DNA of 10,977 bases from JAWXVE01 sp044425575 (GTDB taxonomy: Bacteria; Bacillota; Clostridia; Lachnospirales; Lachnospiraceae): assembly GCA_044425575.1 (NCBI GenBank), contig JAWXVE010000073.1, positions 1 through 10,977 of the forward strand. The letters are read 5' to 3'. The notes under the pieces were generated by a model. The model saw nothing but the letters and a program-made list of their open reading frames with translations. It was not told the DNA's origin and did no database searches. Positions 1 to 7,573 of the stretch are shown piece after piece; within the stretch, counting starts at the first letter, position 1, and every line of letters starts with the position of its first letter. The position numbers and the translations under genes are program-made.

Positions 1-31
1 GTTGTTGATGTTGGTTTGATTTGAAAGACAT
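1..31 (-). CDS. Transposase, N-terminal 10 codons only (runs off the window)
   Basis: The ATG is the complement of 29-31, preceded by the good ribosome binding site GCGAGGTG. The ten visible residues are MSFKSNQHQQ, with no stop before the window edge. The identity as a transposase rests on its position just inside DNA that interrupts mutS and on the Gln/Lys-rich start common in IS1182-type transposases. Ten residues cannot prove a family. It could be any gene carried on inserted or rearranged DNA. Confidence 0.5.
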   Translation of the reverse strand, partial: MSFKSNQHQQ

Positions 32-112
32 ATGTTTGCACCTCGCTTCTAATATGTCTCTATTATAACACTGATGCGAGGAATTTAGTAGGTGATCATT
101 AAGTTTTGACAC
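1..112 (-). mobile_element. End of an insertion sequence (probable IS1182-like), interrupting mutS
   Basis: Minus-strand homology to MutS stops near position 118, a few bases before the stop codon at 113-115. The DNA beyond it has the layout of an IS terminus: a non-coding leader, a TATAAT -10-like hexamer (complement of 62-67), a GCGAGGTG ribosome binding site about seven bases before an ATG at 31-29, and an open frame running off the window. The first residues, MSFKSNQHQQ, resemble the start of transposases of the IS1182/DUF772 type as I remember them; this is recollection, not a search. The far end, inverted repeats and target duplication lie outside the window, so the exact junction and the family are inferred. 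The element has the same orientation as mutS. Confidence 0.6.
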
Positions 113-2299
113 CTAAACCAGAATTGTCTTATCACTAATATGTTCAATAACTGCCCAAGCAATGCTAAGACCATCAAAAGTTGAGGTACCTCTACCAATT
201 TCATCTAAAATCAATAAGCTCTTTGAAGTAGCATTTCGCAGAATATTGGCCACTTCATTCATCTCCACCATAAAGGTACTTTGACCACTTGCTAAATCAT
301 CGGATGCACCAACTCTTGTAAAGATACGGTCCGTTAGGCTAATGGTAGCACTTGATGCTGGTACATAAGAACCAATTTGTGCCATTAATACAATTAAGGC
401 AACTTGTCTCATATACGTTGATTTTCCAGCCATGTTAGGCCCTGTAATGACACAAATGGAATGTTCGCACTCATCTAACAAGGTATCATTGGATACGAAC
501 CGATTGGAATCTAACACCTGTTCTACTACAGGATGTCTTCCTTCTCGAATCTCTAAAACTCCTTCTGTTGATATGATTGGTTTTACATATCCATTCTTAC
601 AAGCCACATGTGCTAATGAGGCAAATACATCAATAGTTGCAATGGCATGGGCACTTGATTGGATGCGTCTAATTTGTTGTCCAATTGTATCTCTTACTTG
701 GTGGAATAATTGTTGTTCTAGGTAGTATAATTTATCTTCTGCATTTAAGATAATATCTTCTAATTCTTTTAATCGTTGATTGGTGTATCGCTCTGCATTA
801 GCAAGGGTTTGCTTTCGTATATAATCTTCGGGAACTAAGGAAGTATAAGCATGACTCACTTCATAATAATAACCAAATACACGGTTATACTTAATCTTCA
901 TATTTCTAATACCAGTACGTTCCCTATCCTCTTGTTCTAACTGAGCAATCCAATTCTTTCCATCCTTTTTCGCAAGACGTAGCTCATCAATTTCTTTGGA
1001 GTAGCCTGTACGTATTACGCCACCATCTTTTAAAGTAATGGGAGGCTCTTCTTCAATGGAGCAATCAATAATCTCTTTTAAGTCTAATAAATCATCCATT
1101 TGTTCCCATACTTCTTCTAATAATGGGGTTTTTACATCTATTAAGATTGTTTTAATATGAGGAATCATGGCAATGGAATTGCCAAAGGCGATTAAGTCTC
1201 TAGGGTTAGCACTTTTATAGCTAATCTTTCCCAGAAGACGTTCTAAATCATAAATGGGATGCAGATACTCTCTTAGTTCTTCACGGACTAATCCATCTAA
1301 TACGAGAGACTCTACTGCACACAAACGACGTTGAATTTCATGTTGCTCTACTAAGGGTTGTTCCAAATATTGTCTTAGTAATCTAGCTCCCATAGCTGTT
1401 TTGGTACGATCTAGCACACCTAATAAAGATCCTTTCTTCGACTTATCTCTCAATGTCATAGTAAGTTCTAAATTGCGCCTAGTAGCATGATCTAACAGCA
1501 TAAAAGAGGACGTTACGTACGGTTTGATCTGTGCAATATGAGCTAGGGAAGTTTTTTGGGTATGATAGAGATAAGAAAGTAATGCCCCTGTAGCTATGCA
1601 TCCCATTTCAAAACCTTCCAAACCAAGGCTTACATAAGACTGCACCTTAAAATGAGAAAATATAATGTCTCTTCCACGACTTTCCTGAAAATATGAGGTA
1701 TCTAATGCAAAGATTGAAATACCTAATCGGTCTTCCAATTCTTTCTCATTAATAGAACTTGTAAACAAATCCTCATTACATATAATTTCAGCGGGAGTAT
1801 ATTTATGGATCTCATCTAACAATTGCTTAATGGTAGTCACTTGTGTAGTACGGAATTCCCCCGTTGTAATATCGCAAGTTGCAATGCCAATCTGATTGGT
1901 GGAATAATAAATGCACATAAGGTAATTGTTCTTCTCCCGATCGATTGCCTGCACATTAAAGTTGGTACCTGGTGTAACAATACGAACTACTTCACGCTTT
2001 ACAATTCCTTTTGACTGGGCTGGATCCTCTACTTGTTCACATAGGGCTACTTTATAACCCTTTTCCACTAATCGATTTAAGTACGTATCTACTGCGTGAT
2101 GGGGTACGCCACACATAGGTGCACGTTCTTCCTGTCCGCAATTCTTACCTGTTAAAGTAATCTCTAATTCCTTAGAAACAATCAGCGCATCCTCAAAAAA
2201 CATTTCATAAAAATCACCAAGACGATAAAAAAGAATACAGTCTTCATACTCTTTCTTAAGGTCTAAATATTGTTGCATCATTGGTGTAAAAGTAGCCAT
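113..2299 (-). pseudogene. mutS: DNA mismatch repair protein MutS, 3' end lost (728 aa remain)
   Basis: MutS recognises mismatches and starts repair with MutL. The mismatch-binding Phe-x-Glu motif (LGDFYEMFFEDA, about residues 27-38), connector, lever and clamp regions, and most of the ATPase are present: Walker A GPNMAGKST at 620-628, DDLASGQST near 667-675, and Walker B with Asp699-Glu700 followed by IGRGTSTFDG. The protein then ends KTILV-stop, where family members read on as KT-L-F-ATHYHEL. The ATPase histidine (His728 in E. coli), the end of the nucleotide-binding fold, the helix-turn-helix dimer region and the C-terminal tail are absent; family members are about 850-880 residues. The ATG at 2299 overlaps the stop codon of the upstream acetyltransferase gene (TAATG), and a GAGGAGG lies 13 bases upstream. 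The loss is best explained by the adjoining insertion sequence. A stable, active protein is unlikely because dimer contacts within the ATPase are missing. Confidence 0.9.
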
Positions 2300-2808
2300 T
2301 AGCGTTTGAATTCCTCCTCTAATATGCCATATAAAATAACATCTTCATAGATGCCTTTTATTAGCACTTCCTCTCGTAAATAAGCTTCTTGTAGAAATCC
2401 TGCCTTTTTAGCACTTCTATTGGACGCTTCATTAGTGGCAAGAACACGACCGACTACTTTATGTACTTGTAAAGTGTGAAATGCATACTCAAAGGTCAAA
2501 CGAACCATTTGCGTTCCTATCCCTTTTCCTTTTGGAGTATGACTACCAAGAAACATGCCATACTCGATTTTATTATGAACTTTATCATAATCTCTTAAAT
2601 AAGTGCACCCAATGGGTTCATCTGTATCACAGTCACACACCATAAATTGAAAAGCACGACCTGTATCAATCATCGTTTCTACCCATTGCTTATGACCTTC
2701 TCTAGTAAAAGGCTCTTGGTAGATAAAATATGGACGAACCGCATCACTATTTCTCCAAGTAATAATTAAATCCGTATCTTTCTCTTCCATTTTACGTAAA
2801 TATATCAT
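2299..2808 (-). CDS. GNAT-family N-acetyltransferase (RimJ/RimL-like), 169 aa
   Basis: Predicted acetyl-CoA-dependent acetyltransferase of the Acetyltransf_3 / RimJ-RimL type; the acceptor (protein N-terminus, amino sugar or antibiotic) cannot be told. Seen: an N-terminal LRKMEEKDTDLIITWRN typical of this branch, the acetyl-CoA pyrophosphate loop KGKGIGT at about 93-99, and N-EASN-RSAKKAGF at 126-138, the usual late motif. I chose the start at 2808 because AAGGA sits seven bases upstream and the protein then begins at the domain. The frame stays open to an ATG at 2865 (188 aa), but that one has no ribosome binding site and adds 19 residues that are not domain-like. Its stop codon shares a base with the mutS start, suggesting translational coupling. 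The sulP gene ends 78 bp upstream. Confidence 0.88.
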   Translation of the reverse strand: MIYLRKMEEKDTDLIITWRNSDAVRPYFIYQEPFTREGHKQWVETMIDTGRAFQFMVCDCDTDEPIGCTYLRDYDKVHNKIEYGMFLGSHTPKGKGIGTQMVRLTFEYAFHTLQVHKVVGRVLATNEASNRSAKKAGFLQEAYLREEVLIKGIYEDVILYGILEEEFKR

Positions 2809-2821
2809 TAACCTATCCTTT
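2806..2821 (-). promoter_or_regulatory. Ribosome binding site that fixes the GNAT start
   Basis: On the minus strand AAAGGATAGGTTA precedes the ATG at 2808-2806, with AAGGA at normal spacing. The upstream in-frame ATG at 2865 has only an A/T-rich leader. This favours the 169-residue product. Confidence 0.65.
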
Positions 2822-2886
2822 GTCCTCTCTATGGACTCCATCTCCATTACACTATGCAATATCATAACACAAGAAAAAGTGAATGA

Positions 2887-4536
2887 CTATCCTTCGCAAT
2901 CACTAATTAAATCTATAGCATCTTGTAAATGGGGACAAATATTTTCTTCGCCCACCATCATAATTACACCTGCTTTTTGCAAGACTTGTCTTGGTTGTGC
3001 ATTAAGATGCGTTAGCATTACACGAATATTTTGCTTTTTACATTGTACAATAATATGTTCTAAACGATGCATAGCTGTTACATCAATTGCAGTTACACTG
3101 CGCATACGCAAGATTACATACTTACAATCTTGCTTTGGCTTAATATGAAGGATTTTCTCCGATGCAGCAAAGAACATGGGGCCACTCATTTCGAAGACTT
3201 CTGTATGTCTTGGTAGGGAAATCCAATCTAACTGTACTGCTTCACTTGGATCTTCCTCTACATAACGCCAACTAAATACACTAGACACATCGCTCATGCG
3301 TTTCATAAATAAAATGTTGGATAGAATAAATCCAGCAATTATGGCAATCATTAAGTTGAATGCCACTGCTGTAATAATGGTTGCAAATAGCACAAGAATT
3401 TCTGACTTAGGTGCATACTTAATGGTGTAACCAATCTCGCTCCAATTAATCATATGATATGATAAATACATTAACATAGCTGATAGAGCTGGCATGGGTA
3501 TATATCCAATAATTGGCATACAAAATAATACAAACAGCACTAAAACAATACAATGTACAATTCCTACCACCTGAGATTTTCCACCATTATCTACAGAAGT
3601 TTTGCTTCTAGCCACTGCTCCTGCTATGGGTGCGGCACCAAATAATCCACAGACAATGTTGGCAAGACCTTGTGCCATTAACTCCGTATTAGAATCATGC
3701 TTTTCTCCAATCATACCATCTGTTACCGCACAAGATAAAAGAGAAACTATGGCAATTAAAAATGCAAGGGTAAAGGATTGTAGTCCTAATTCTTGTATCA
3801 TATGAAAAGAAAATTGTGGTAATTCTATCACTGGTAATGTAGAGGGTAGCGCTCCATATACACTTGAAATGGTGTGCACAGGAAGACGCAACACCCATAC
3901 ACCTCCCGTTACAAGAACGAGCATTCCAATAAATGGTGGTATTTTAGTGGTAATTCGTGGTAATACAAACAGGATGCCTAGGGAAATACAACCTACTATT
4001 AAGGCAAGTGGCGTAACACTCTTACAAGCTTGTAGAAGTACTATCCACTTTTCAATCATATTAATGGGCATAGTTTCTACTGTTAATCCAAAAAACTCCT
4101 TAATTTGGCTTGTAAAAATACCAAGAGCAATTCCTGCTGTAAAACCAGTGGTAATTGAAACAGGAATGTATTTTAATAAGGCACCTAAACGACACATTCC
4201 CATGATAAGTAGAATAATTCCGGCCATAATTGTTGTAATACTAAGACCAACTAGACCATATTCTGCCACTACCATATTCACCGACATAACAGTTGCAGCA
4301 GTAATTCCGCCAATTTGCACACGACTTCCGCTAAATATTGCCACTAGTATTCCACCTACAATGCCTGTATACAGTCCAATCTCTGGACTGACACCAGAGG
4401 CAATAGCTAAGGCAATGGACAGTGGCAACGCAACAATAGCTACCAATATACCAGCAAAAATATCTTGTAATAACTTTTTAGTGGAATACTCTTTTAAAGA
4501 TTTTATTATAGTTGGTTTATTCATAAATTGAACCAT
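2887..4536 (-). CDS. SulP-family inorganic anion transporter with C-terminal STAS domain
   Basis: Integral membrane transporter of the SulP/SLC26 family (549 aa, normal length). Seen: a hydrophobic transport domain at roughly residues 20-425 with many membrane segments, the family region GVSPEIGLYTGIVGGILVAIFSG at about 48-70 (shown only as a range of key Gly/Pro residues) and RVQIGGITAATV at about 72-83, where relatives more often have GGPTGA. A cytoplasmic STAS domain follows at about 441-545; its conserved strand-turn is seen as AIDVTAM with Asp485. Members carry sulfate, bicarbonate, chloride or dicarboxylates, and the sequence does not say which. The start at 4536 has AGGTG seven bases upstream; the alternative Met5 has none. 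It is separated from asd by an 83-bp gap with a hairpin and from the GNAT gene by 78 bp, so it may be read from asd or from its own promoter. Confidence 0.9.
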   Translation of the reverse strand: MVQFMNKPTIIKSLKEYSTKKLLQDIFAGILVAIVALPLSIALAIASGVSPEIGLYTGIVGGILVAIFSGSRVQIGGITAATVMSVNMVVAEYGLVGLSITTIMAGIILLIMGMCRLGALLKYIPVSITTGFTAGIALGIFTSQIKEFFGLTVETMPINMIEKWIVLLQACKSVTPLALIVGCISLGILFVLPRITTKIPPFIGMLVLVTGGVWVLRLPVHTISSVYGALPSTLPVIELPQFSFHMIQELGLQSFTLAFLIAIVSLLSCAVTDGMIGEKHDSNTELMAQGLANIVCGLFGAAPIAGAVARSKTSVDNGGKSQVVGIVHCIVLVLFVLFCMPIIGYIPMPALSAMLMYLSYHMINWSEIGYTIKYAPKSEILVLFATIITAVAFNLMIAIIAGFILSNILFMKRMSDVSSVFSWRYVEEDPSEAVQLDWISLPRHTEVFEMSGPMFFAASEKILHIKPKQDCKYVILRMRSVTAIDVTAMHRLEHIIVQCKKQNIRVMLTHLNAQPRQVLQKAGVIMMVGEENICPHLQDAIDLISDCEG

Positions 4537-4560
4537 TTATCATCACCTAATTATCATATA

Positions 4561-4594
4561 GAAAACGAACCTATTTGATGGTAGATTCGTTTTC
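4561..4594 (-). terminator. Inverted repeat between asd and sulP (weak terminator or operator)
   Basis: Perfect 9-bp arms GAAAACGAA (4561-4569) and TTCGTTTTC (4586-4594); a single mismatch then allows three more pairs (CTA 4571-4573 with TAG 4582-4584). It begins 26 bp after the asd stop and ends 24 bp before the sulP start. The following minus-strand bases, TATATGATAA, are A/T-rich but not a clean T run. It may be a weak or factor-dependent terminator, a processing hairpin, or an operator for sulP. Confidence 0.4.
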
Positions 4595-4619
4595 AAAAGA
4601 GTTTATGTTGTTCACAATC

Positions 4620-5702
4620 TTACTTCTTTGCAATATATCCTTGTGCTTTTAGTAATTCAGCGCATAACACTGCACCACCAGCGGCACCTCTCACTGTATT
4701 GTGAGATAATCCAACGAACTTAAAATCATAAATATGATCTTCTCGAATACGACCAACAGAAACACCCATACCATTTTCATAATCTACATCAGAAGTAATT
4801 TGTGGTCTGTTATCTTCTGTAAGATATTGGATGAATTGTTCTGGTGCACTTGGCAACTTCAGTTCTTGTGGAACACCTTTAAATGCAAGTAATTTCTCAA
4901 TTAATTGTTCTTTGGTTGGTTTCTTGTTAAAACGAACAAATACTGCTGCAGTATGTCCATTTAAAACAGGAACACGAATACACTGACAAGTAATCTGAGG
5001 TGATGTTGCAGGAACAATAACGCCATCCTTTAATTCGCCCCAAATTCTAAGAGGTTCTTTCTCTGACTTCTCCTCTTCTCCTCCGATAAACGGAATAATG
5101 TTTCCTACCATTTCTGGCCAATCTTGAAAATTCTTACCTGCTCCTGAAATAGCTTGATAAGTAGTAGCAACTACTTCTACAGGTTCAAATTCTGCCCAAG
5201 CTGTTAAAACTGGAGCATAACTTTGAATGGAACAATTTGGTTTTACAGCTACAAATCCTCTTGTAGTTCCAAGACGTTTCTTTTGGAATTCAATGACTTT
5301 CATGTGTTCTGGGTTAATTTCAGGTACTACCATCGGCACATCTGGTGTCCATCTATGTGCACTATTATTGGATACTACTGGAATTTCTTCCTTTGCATAA
5401 GCGTCTTCAATGGCCTTAATCTCATCTTTGCTCATGTCGACCGCGCTAAAAACAAAATCCACTTGAGCTGCAACTTTAGCTACTTCATTTACATTCATAA
5501 CGACTAACTTTTTAACTGCCTCAGGCATGCTTGTATCTAACTTCCAACGTTCTCCCACTGCTTCTTCATAAGTAAGACCTGCCGAACGAGAGCTTGCTGC
5601 AATGGTAGTCACTTCAAACCACGGATGATTCTCTAGTAGAGAAATAAATCTCTGTCCTACCATACCTGTTCCACCTAAAATACCAACTTTTAATTTTTCC
5701 AT
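4620..5702 (-). CDS. asd: Aspartate-semialdehyde dehydrogenase, 360 aa
   Basis: Reduces aspartyl phosphate to aspartate semialdehyde with NADPH, the branch point to lysine, diaminopimelate, threonine and methionine; cytosolic. Seen: the N-terminal nucleotide-binding loop GILGGTGMVGQRF (about 7-19), catalytic cysteine Cys157 in KPNCSIQ, substrate-site residues around AISGAGK (184-190), and the active-site histidine His250 in RVPVLNGHTAAV. The sequence resembles the archaeal/fungal-type branch of the family (SNNSAHR, DVPMVVPEIN), which is common in Clostridia. The start at 5702 follows GAGGAG by seven bases; the frame is open eight codons further up, but that ATG lies inside argH and gives no family residues. 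It begins 16 bp after the argH stop, so the two genes are almost certainly co-transcribed. Confidence 0.95.
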   Translation of the reverse strand: MEKLKVGILGGTGMVGQRFISLLENHPWFEVTTIAASSRSAGLTYEEAVGERWKLDTSMPEAVKKLVVMNVNEVAKVAAQVDFVFSAVDMSKDEIKAIEDAYAKEEIPVVSNNSAHRWTPDVPMVVPEINPEHMKVIEFQKKRLGTTRGFVAVKPNCSIQSYAPVLTAWAEFEPVEVVATTYQAISGAGKNFQDWPEMVGNIIPFIGGEEEKSEKEPLRIWGELKDGVIVPATSPQITCQCIRVPVLNGHTAAVFVRFNKKPTKEQLIEKLLAFKGVPQELKLPSAPEQFIQYLTEDNRPQITSDVDYENGMGVSVGRIREDHIYDFKFVGLSHNTVRGAAGGAVLCAELLKAQGYIAKK

Positions 5703-5715
5703 ACTGATTCTCCTC
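5700..5715 (-). promoter_or_regulatory. Ribosome binding site that fixes the asd start
   Basis: Minus-strand AGAGGAGAATCAGT precedes the ATG at 5702-5700; GAGGAG is seven bases from the start codon, in the short gap after argH. It excludes the upstream in-frame ATG at 5726. Confidence 0.75.
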
Positions 5716-5718
5716 TTT

Positions 5719-7098
5719 TTATTCATTCGTTAAATAAGACTCATATATTCCAATTACTTCTTCCATTACCTGCTGTGAAGGAGCACCAATAGTAAGCCTC
5801 TTCTGAACACAAGTTTCAAGTGAAATTGCCTGATAAATATCTGGTTCAAAAACCACACTAATGGAAGTATACTCTTCCATGGTTAATTCATCTAGCGACT
5901 TACCTTGTTCTAGGCAATATAAGACTAGCTCACCAATCACTCCATGAGCATCACGAAATGGCATACCATGATTTACTAAATAGTCTGCTGCATCTGTTGC
6001 ATTGGTAAAGCCATTCATAGCACTTTTTGCCATAATATCTTGATTGAAAGTCATGGTTTCCATCATGCCAGTAAAAAGCGGCAAACAAGACTTAACTGTA
6101 TTAATCGCATCAAAGGCAACTTCTTTATCTTCTTGCATATCCTTATTGTAGGCTAGCGGAAGTCCCTTCATAGTAGTTAAAAGTGCCATTAGAGAACCAT
6201 AGACACGTCCAGTCTTACCACGAACTAGTTCTGCAATATCAGGATTCTTCTTCTGAGGCATAATGCTACTCCCTGTGGAATAGGCATCATCTAGTTCGAT
6301 AAATTGGTATTCATTAGAATTCCATATAATAATCTCTTCACTAAAACGACTTAAATGCATCATAATCGTAGACAATCCTGACAAAAGTTCAATTAAATAA
6401 TCTCGGTCTGACACAGAGTCCATACTATTTAAAGTAGGTCCTTCAAAACCTAGCATAGATGCAGTATAACTACGATCCAATGGATATGTTGTTCCTGCCA
6501 ACGCTCCTGCTCCTAAAGGACAGAAGTTCATGCGATTATAAATATCTTGTAAACGACCACGGTCACGCTTAAACATTTCGAAATAAGCACCTATATGGTG
6601 AGCCAATGTAATAGGCTGTGCTTTTTGTAAATGAGTAAATCCAGGCATATAAGTCATGGTATGTTCTTTCATAATGCCTAACAATACACCAAGTAATTCT
6701 TTCAACAGTTCATCAATCATTACAATCTCTTGCCTTGTATAAAGCTTCATATCAAGAGCAACTTGATCATTACGACTTCTACCAGTATGTAACTTCTTGC
6801 CTACTTCTCCAATGCGGTCAATTAGAGTTGCTTCTACAAAGCTATGAATATCTTCATATTCTGATGTAATCACCAATTCATTTGATGCTATTTGGTCACG
6901 TATTGTGGCAAGTTCCTTTACAATGGCATCCTTTTCTTCTAAGGTAAGAATACCACGCTTCTCTAACATTACCACATGGGCAATGCTTCCCTCGATATCC
7001 TGCTTGTACAGTACTTGGTCGAATCCAATAGACGCATTAAACTCATACACCAGTTGTTGCGTTTCTTTTGTAAAACGACCTCCCCATAATTGTGCCAT
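5719..7098 (-). CDS. argH: Argininosuccinate lyase, 459 aa
   Basis: Cleaves argininosuccinate to arginine and fumarate, the last step of arginine synthesis; a cytosolic homotetramer. Seen: N-terminal LWGGRFTKET, the substrate loop HTGRSRNDQV (about 104-113), THLQKAQP with the expected catalytic histidine at about 156, and the fumarase/aspartase superfamily signature GSSIMPQKKNPD at 276-287 holding the catalytic serine. Length is normal for the family and no key residue is missing. AGGAG lies six bases before the ATG. The start is 38 bp after the SCP2-domain gene and the stop is 16 bp before asd. argG is not in the window. I saw no T-box or clear arginine operator in front of it. Confidence 0.97.
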   Translation of the reverse strand: MAQLWGGRFTKETQQLVYEFNASIGFDQVLYKQDIEGSIAHVVMLEKRGILTLEEKDAIVKELATIRDQIASNELVITSEYEDIHSFVEATLIDRIGEVGKKLHTGRSRNDQVALDMKLYTRQEIVMIDELLKELLGVLLGIMKEHTMTYMPGFTHLQKAQPITLAHHIGAYFEMFKRDRGRLQDIYNRMNFCPLGAGALAGTTYPLDRSYTASMLGFEGPTLNSMDSVSDRDYLIELLSGLSTIMMHLSRFSEEIIIWNSNEYQFIELDDAYSTGSSIMPQKKNPDIAELVRGKTGRVYGSLMALLTTMKGLPLAYNKDMQEDKEVAFDAINTVKSCLPLFTGMMETMTFNQDIMAKSAMNGFTNATDAADYLVNHGMPFRDAHGVIGELVLYCLEQGKSLDELTMEEYTSISVVFEPDIYQAISLETCVQKRLTIGAPSQQVMEEVIGIYESYLTNE

Positions 7099-7136
7099 GT
7101 TTCTCTCCTATTCTGGGATTGTATAACGCAATTCAT

Positions 7137-7463
7137 TTACTTCCCTTTAATAATACTTTTTAATAACAATGCCTTTTCTAGGCTACCTTCGATTTTTAAT
7201 TTACCAAGAGTAAAGGCAACTACAGGATCTTGCTTACCACTTAAAATAGCCAAGAATACCTCAGGTTTTGCAATAAAAAGTGCATCCCTATCATGATAGT
7301 CATAAGGTTCGATGGATAATTGTTTGTCTTTTACTTCTGCATAAAAGGTTCCGCCTTCTTCTCCAGTAATATTAAATTGAAAAGCAAGTTTTCCTTCAAT
7401 GGTACTTACATCTGCATCTTTCATAAGTTCTGTTACCGTATTAAATACTTCTTGAAATGTCAT
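7137..7463 (-). CDS. SCP2 sterol-binding-domain protein, 108 aa
   Basis: Small soluble protein consisting almost entirely of one SCP2-like lipid-binding fold (about residues 5-105). Seen: an N-terminal helix, the strand region KLAFQFNITGEEGG-FYAEVKDKQ, then DALFIAKPEVFLAILSGKQDPVVAFTLGKL (as separate short motifs around residues 60-90), and the closing KIEGSLEKALLL, the usual end of this domain in bacterial stand-alone members. These are thought to bind hydrophobic ligands; the ligand is unknown and bacteria generally have no sterols. No signal peptide or membrane segment. AGGAGG lies seven bases before the ATG. It is probably the first gene of the argH-asd transcript, 38 bp ahead of argH, and a promoter with an overlapping dyad lies just upstream. 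Confidence 0.85.
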   Translation of the reverse strand: MTFQEVFNTVTELMKDADVSTIEGKLAFQFNITGEEGGTFYAEVKDKQLSIEPYDYHDRDALFIAKPEVFLAILSGKQDPVVAFTLGKLKIEGSLEKALLLKSIIKGK

Positions 7464-7483
7464 ATGTTACCCTCCTTATTATT

Positions 7484-7511
7484 TCTGTAATAGTACCATA
7501 TCTATTACAGA
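7484..7511. promoter_or_regulatory. Perfect 10-bp inverted repeat over the SCP2 promoter (operator candidate)
   Basis: TCTGTAATAG (7484-7493) and CTATTACAGA (7502-7511) are exact reverse complements around an 8-bp centre. The dyad covers the predicted -10 and most of the spacer of the minus-strand promoter and ends one base from its -35. It also lies 63 bp upstream of the plus-strand ABC gene. No T run follows on either strand, which argues against a terminator. The layout is that of a dimeric repressor site; the regulator is not in the window. Confidence 0.5.
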
Positions 7512-7518
7512 GTCGCAA
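7490..7518 (-). promoter_or_regulatory. Predicted sigma-A promoter for the SCP2-argH-asd transcript
   Basis: On the minus strand a -35-like TTGCGA (7518-7513; 4 of 6 consensus) is followed after 17 bases by TACTAT (7495-7490; 4 of 6). This is correct spacing, about 30 bp before the SCP2 start codon. The boxes are imperfect, so the promoter is an inference from motif and place. Confidence 0.45.
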
Positions 7519-7540
7519 GCACAAAAAGCCTTTCTCTACA

Positions 7541-7546
7541 TATAAT
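7541..7546 (+). promoter_or_regulatory. -10 box candidate for the ABC transporter genes
   Basis: An exact TATAAT lies 27 bp before the ATPase start codon. At 17-bp spacing the -35 position reads AGCACA, which matches only in its last three bases, so this promoter would be weak or activator-dependent. Confidence 0.4.
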
Positions 7547-7573
7547 AAAGTAACCTTTCTTAGGGAGTAAACT

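Noticed and set aside
113..130. Simple frameshift as the cause of MutS truncation
   Set aside because: Translating the DNA beyond 113 in the other minus-strand frames gives no ATHYHEL or other MutS residues; instead a new leader and start codon appear.
2809..2865. Longer GNAT start at 2865
   Set aside because: No ribosome binding site is seen there, whereas AAGGA stands before the ATG at 2808, where the acetyltransferase domain begins.
3869..4531. Plus-strand open frame of 220 codons opposite sulP
   Set aside because: It lies wholly antisense to a well-supported transporter gene, has no ribosome binding site, and its Ile/Pro/Thr-rich product is the typical mirror of membrane-protein codons.
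7484..7511. Rho-independent terminator between the divergent genes
   Set aside because: Both genes are transcribed away from this site, and neither strand has a T run after the stem.
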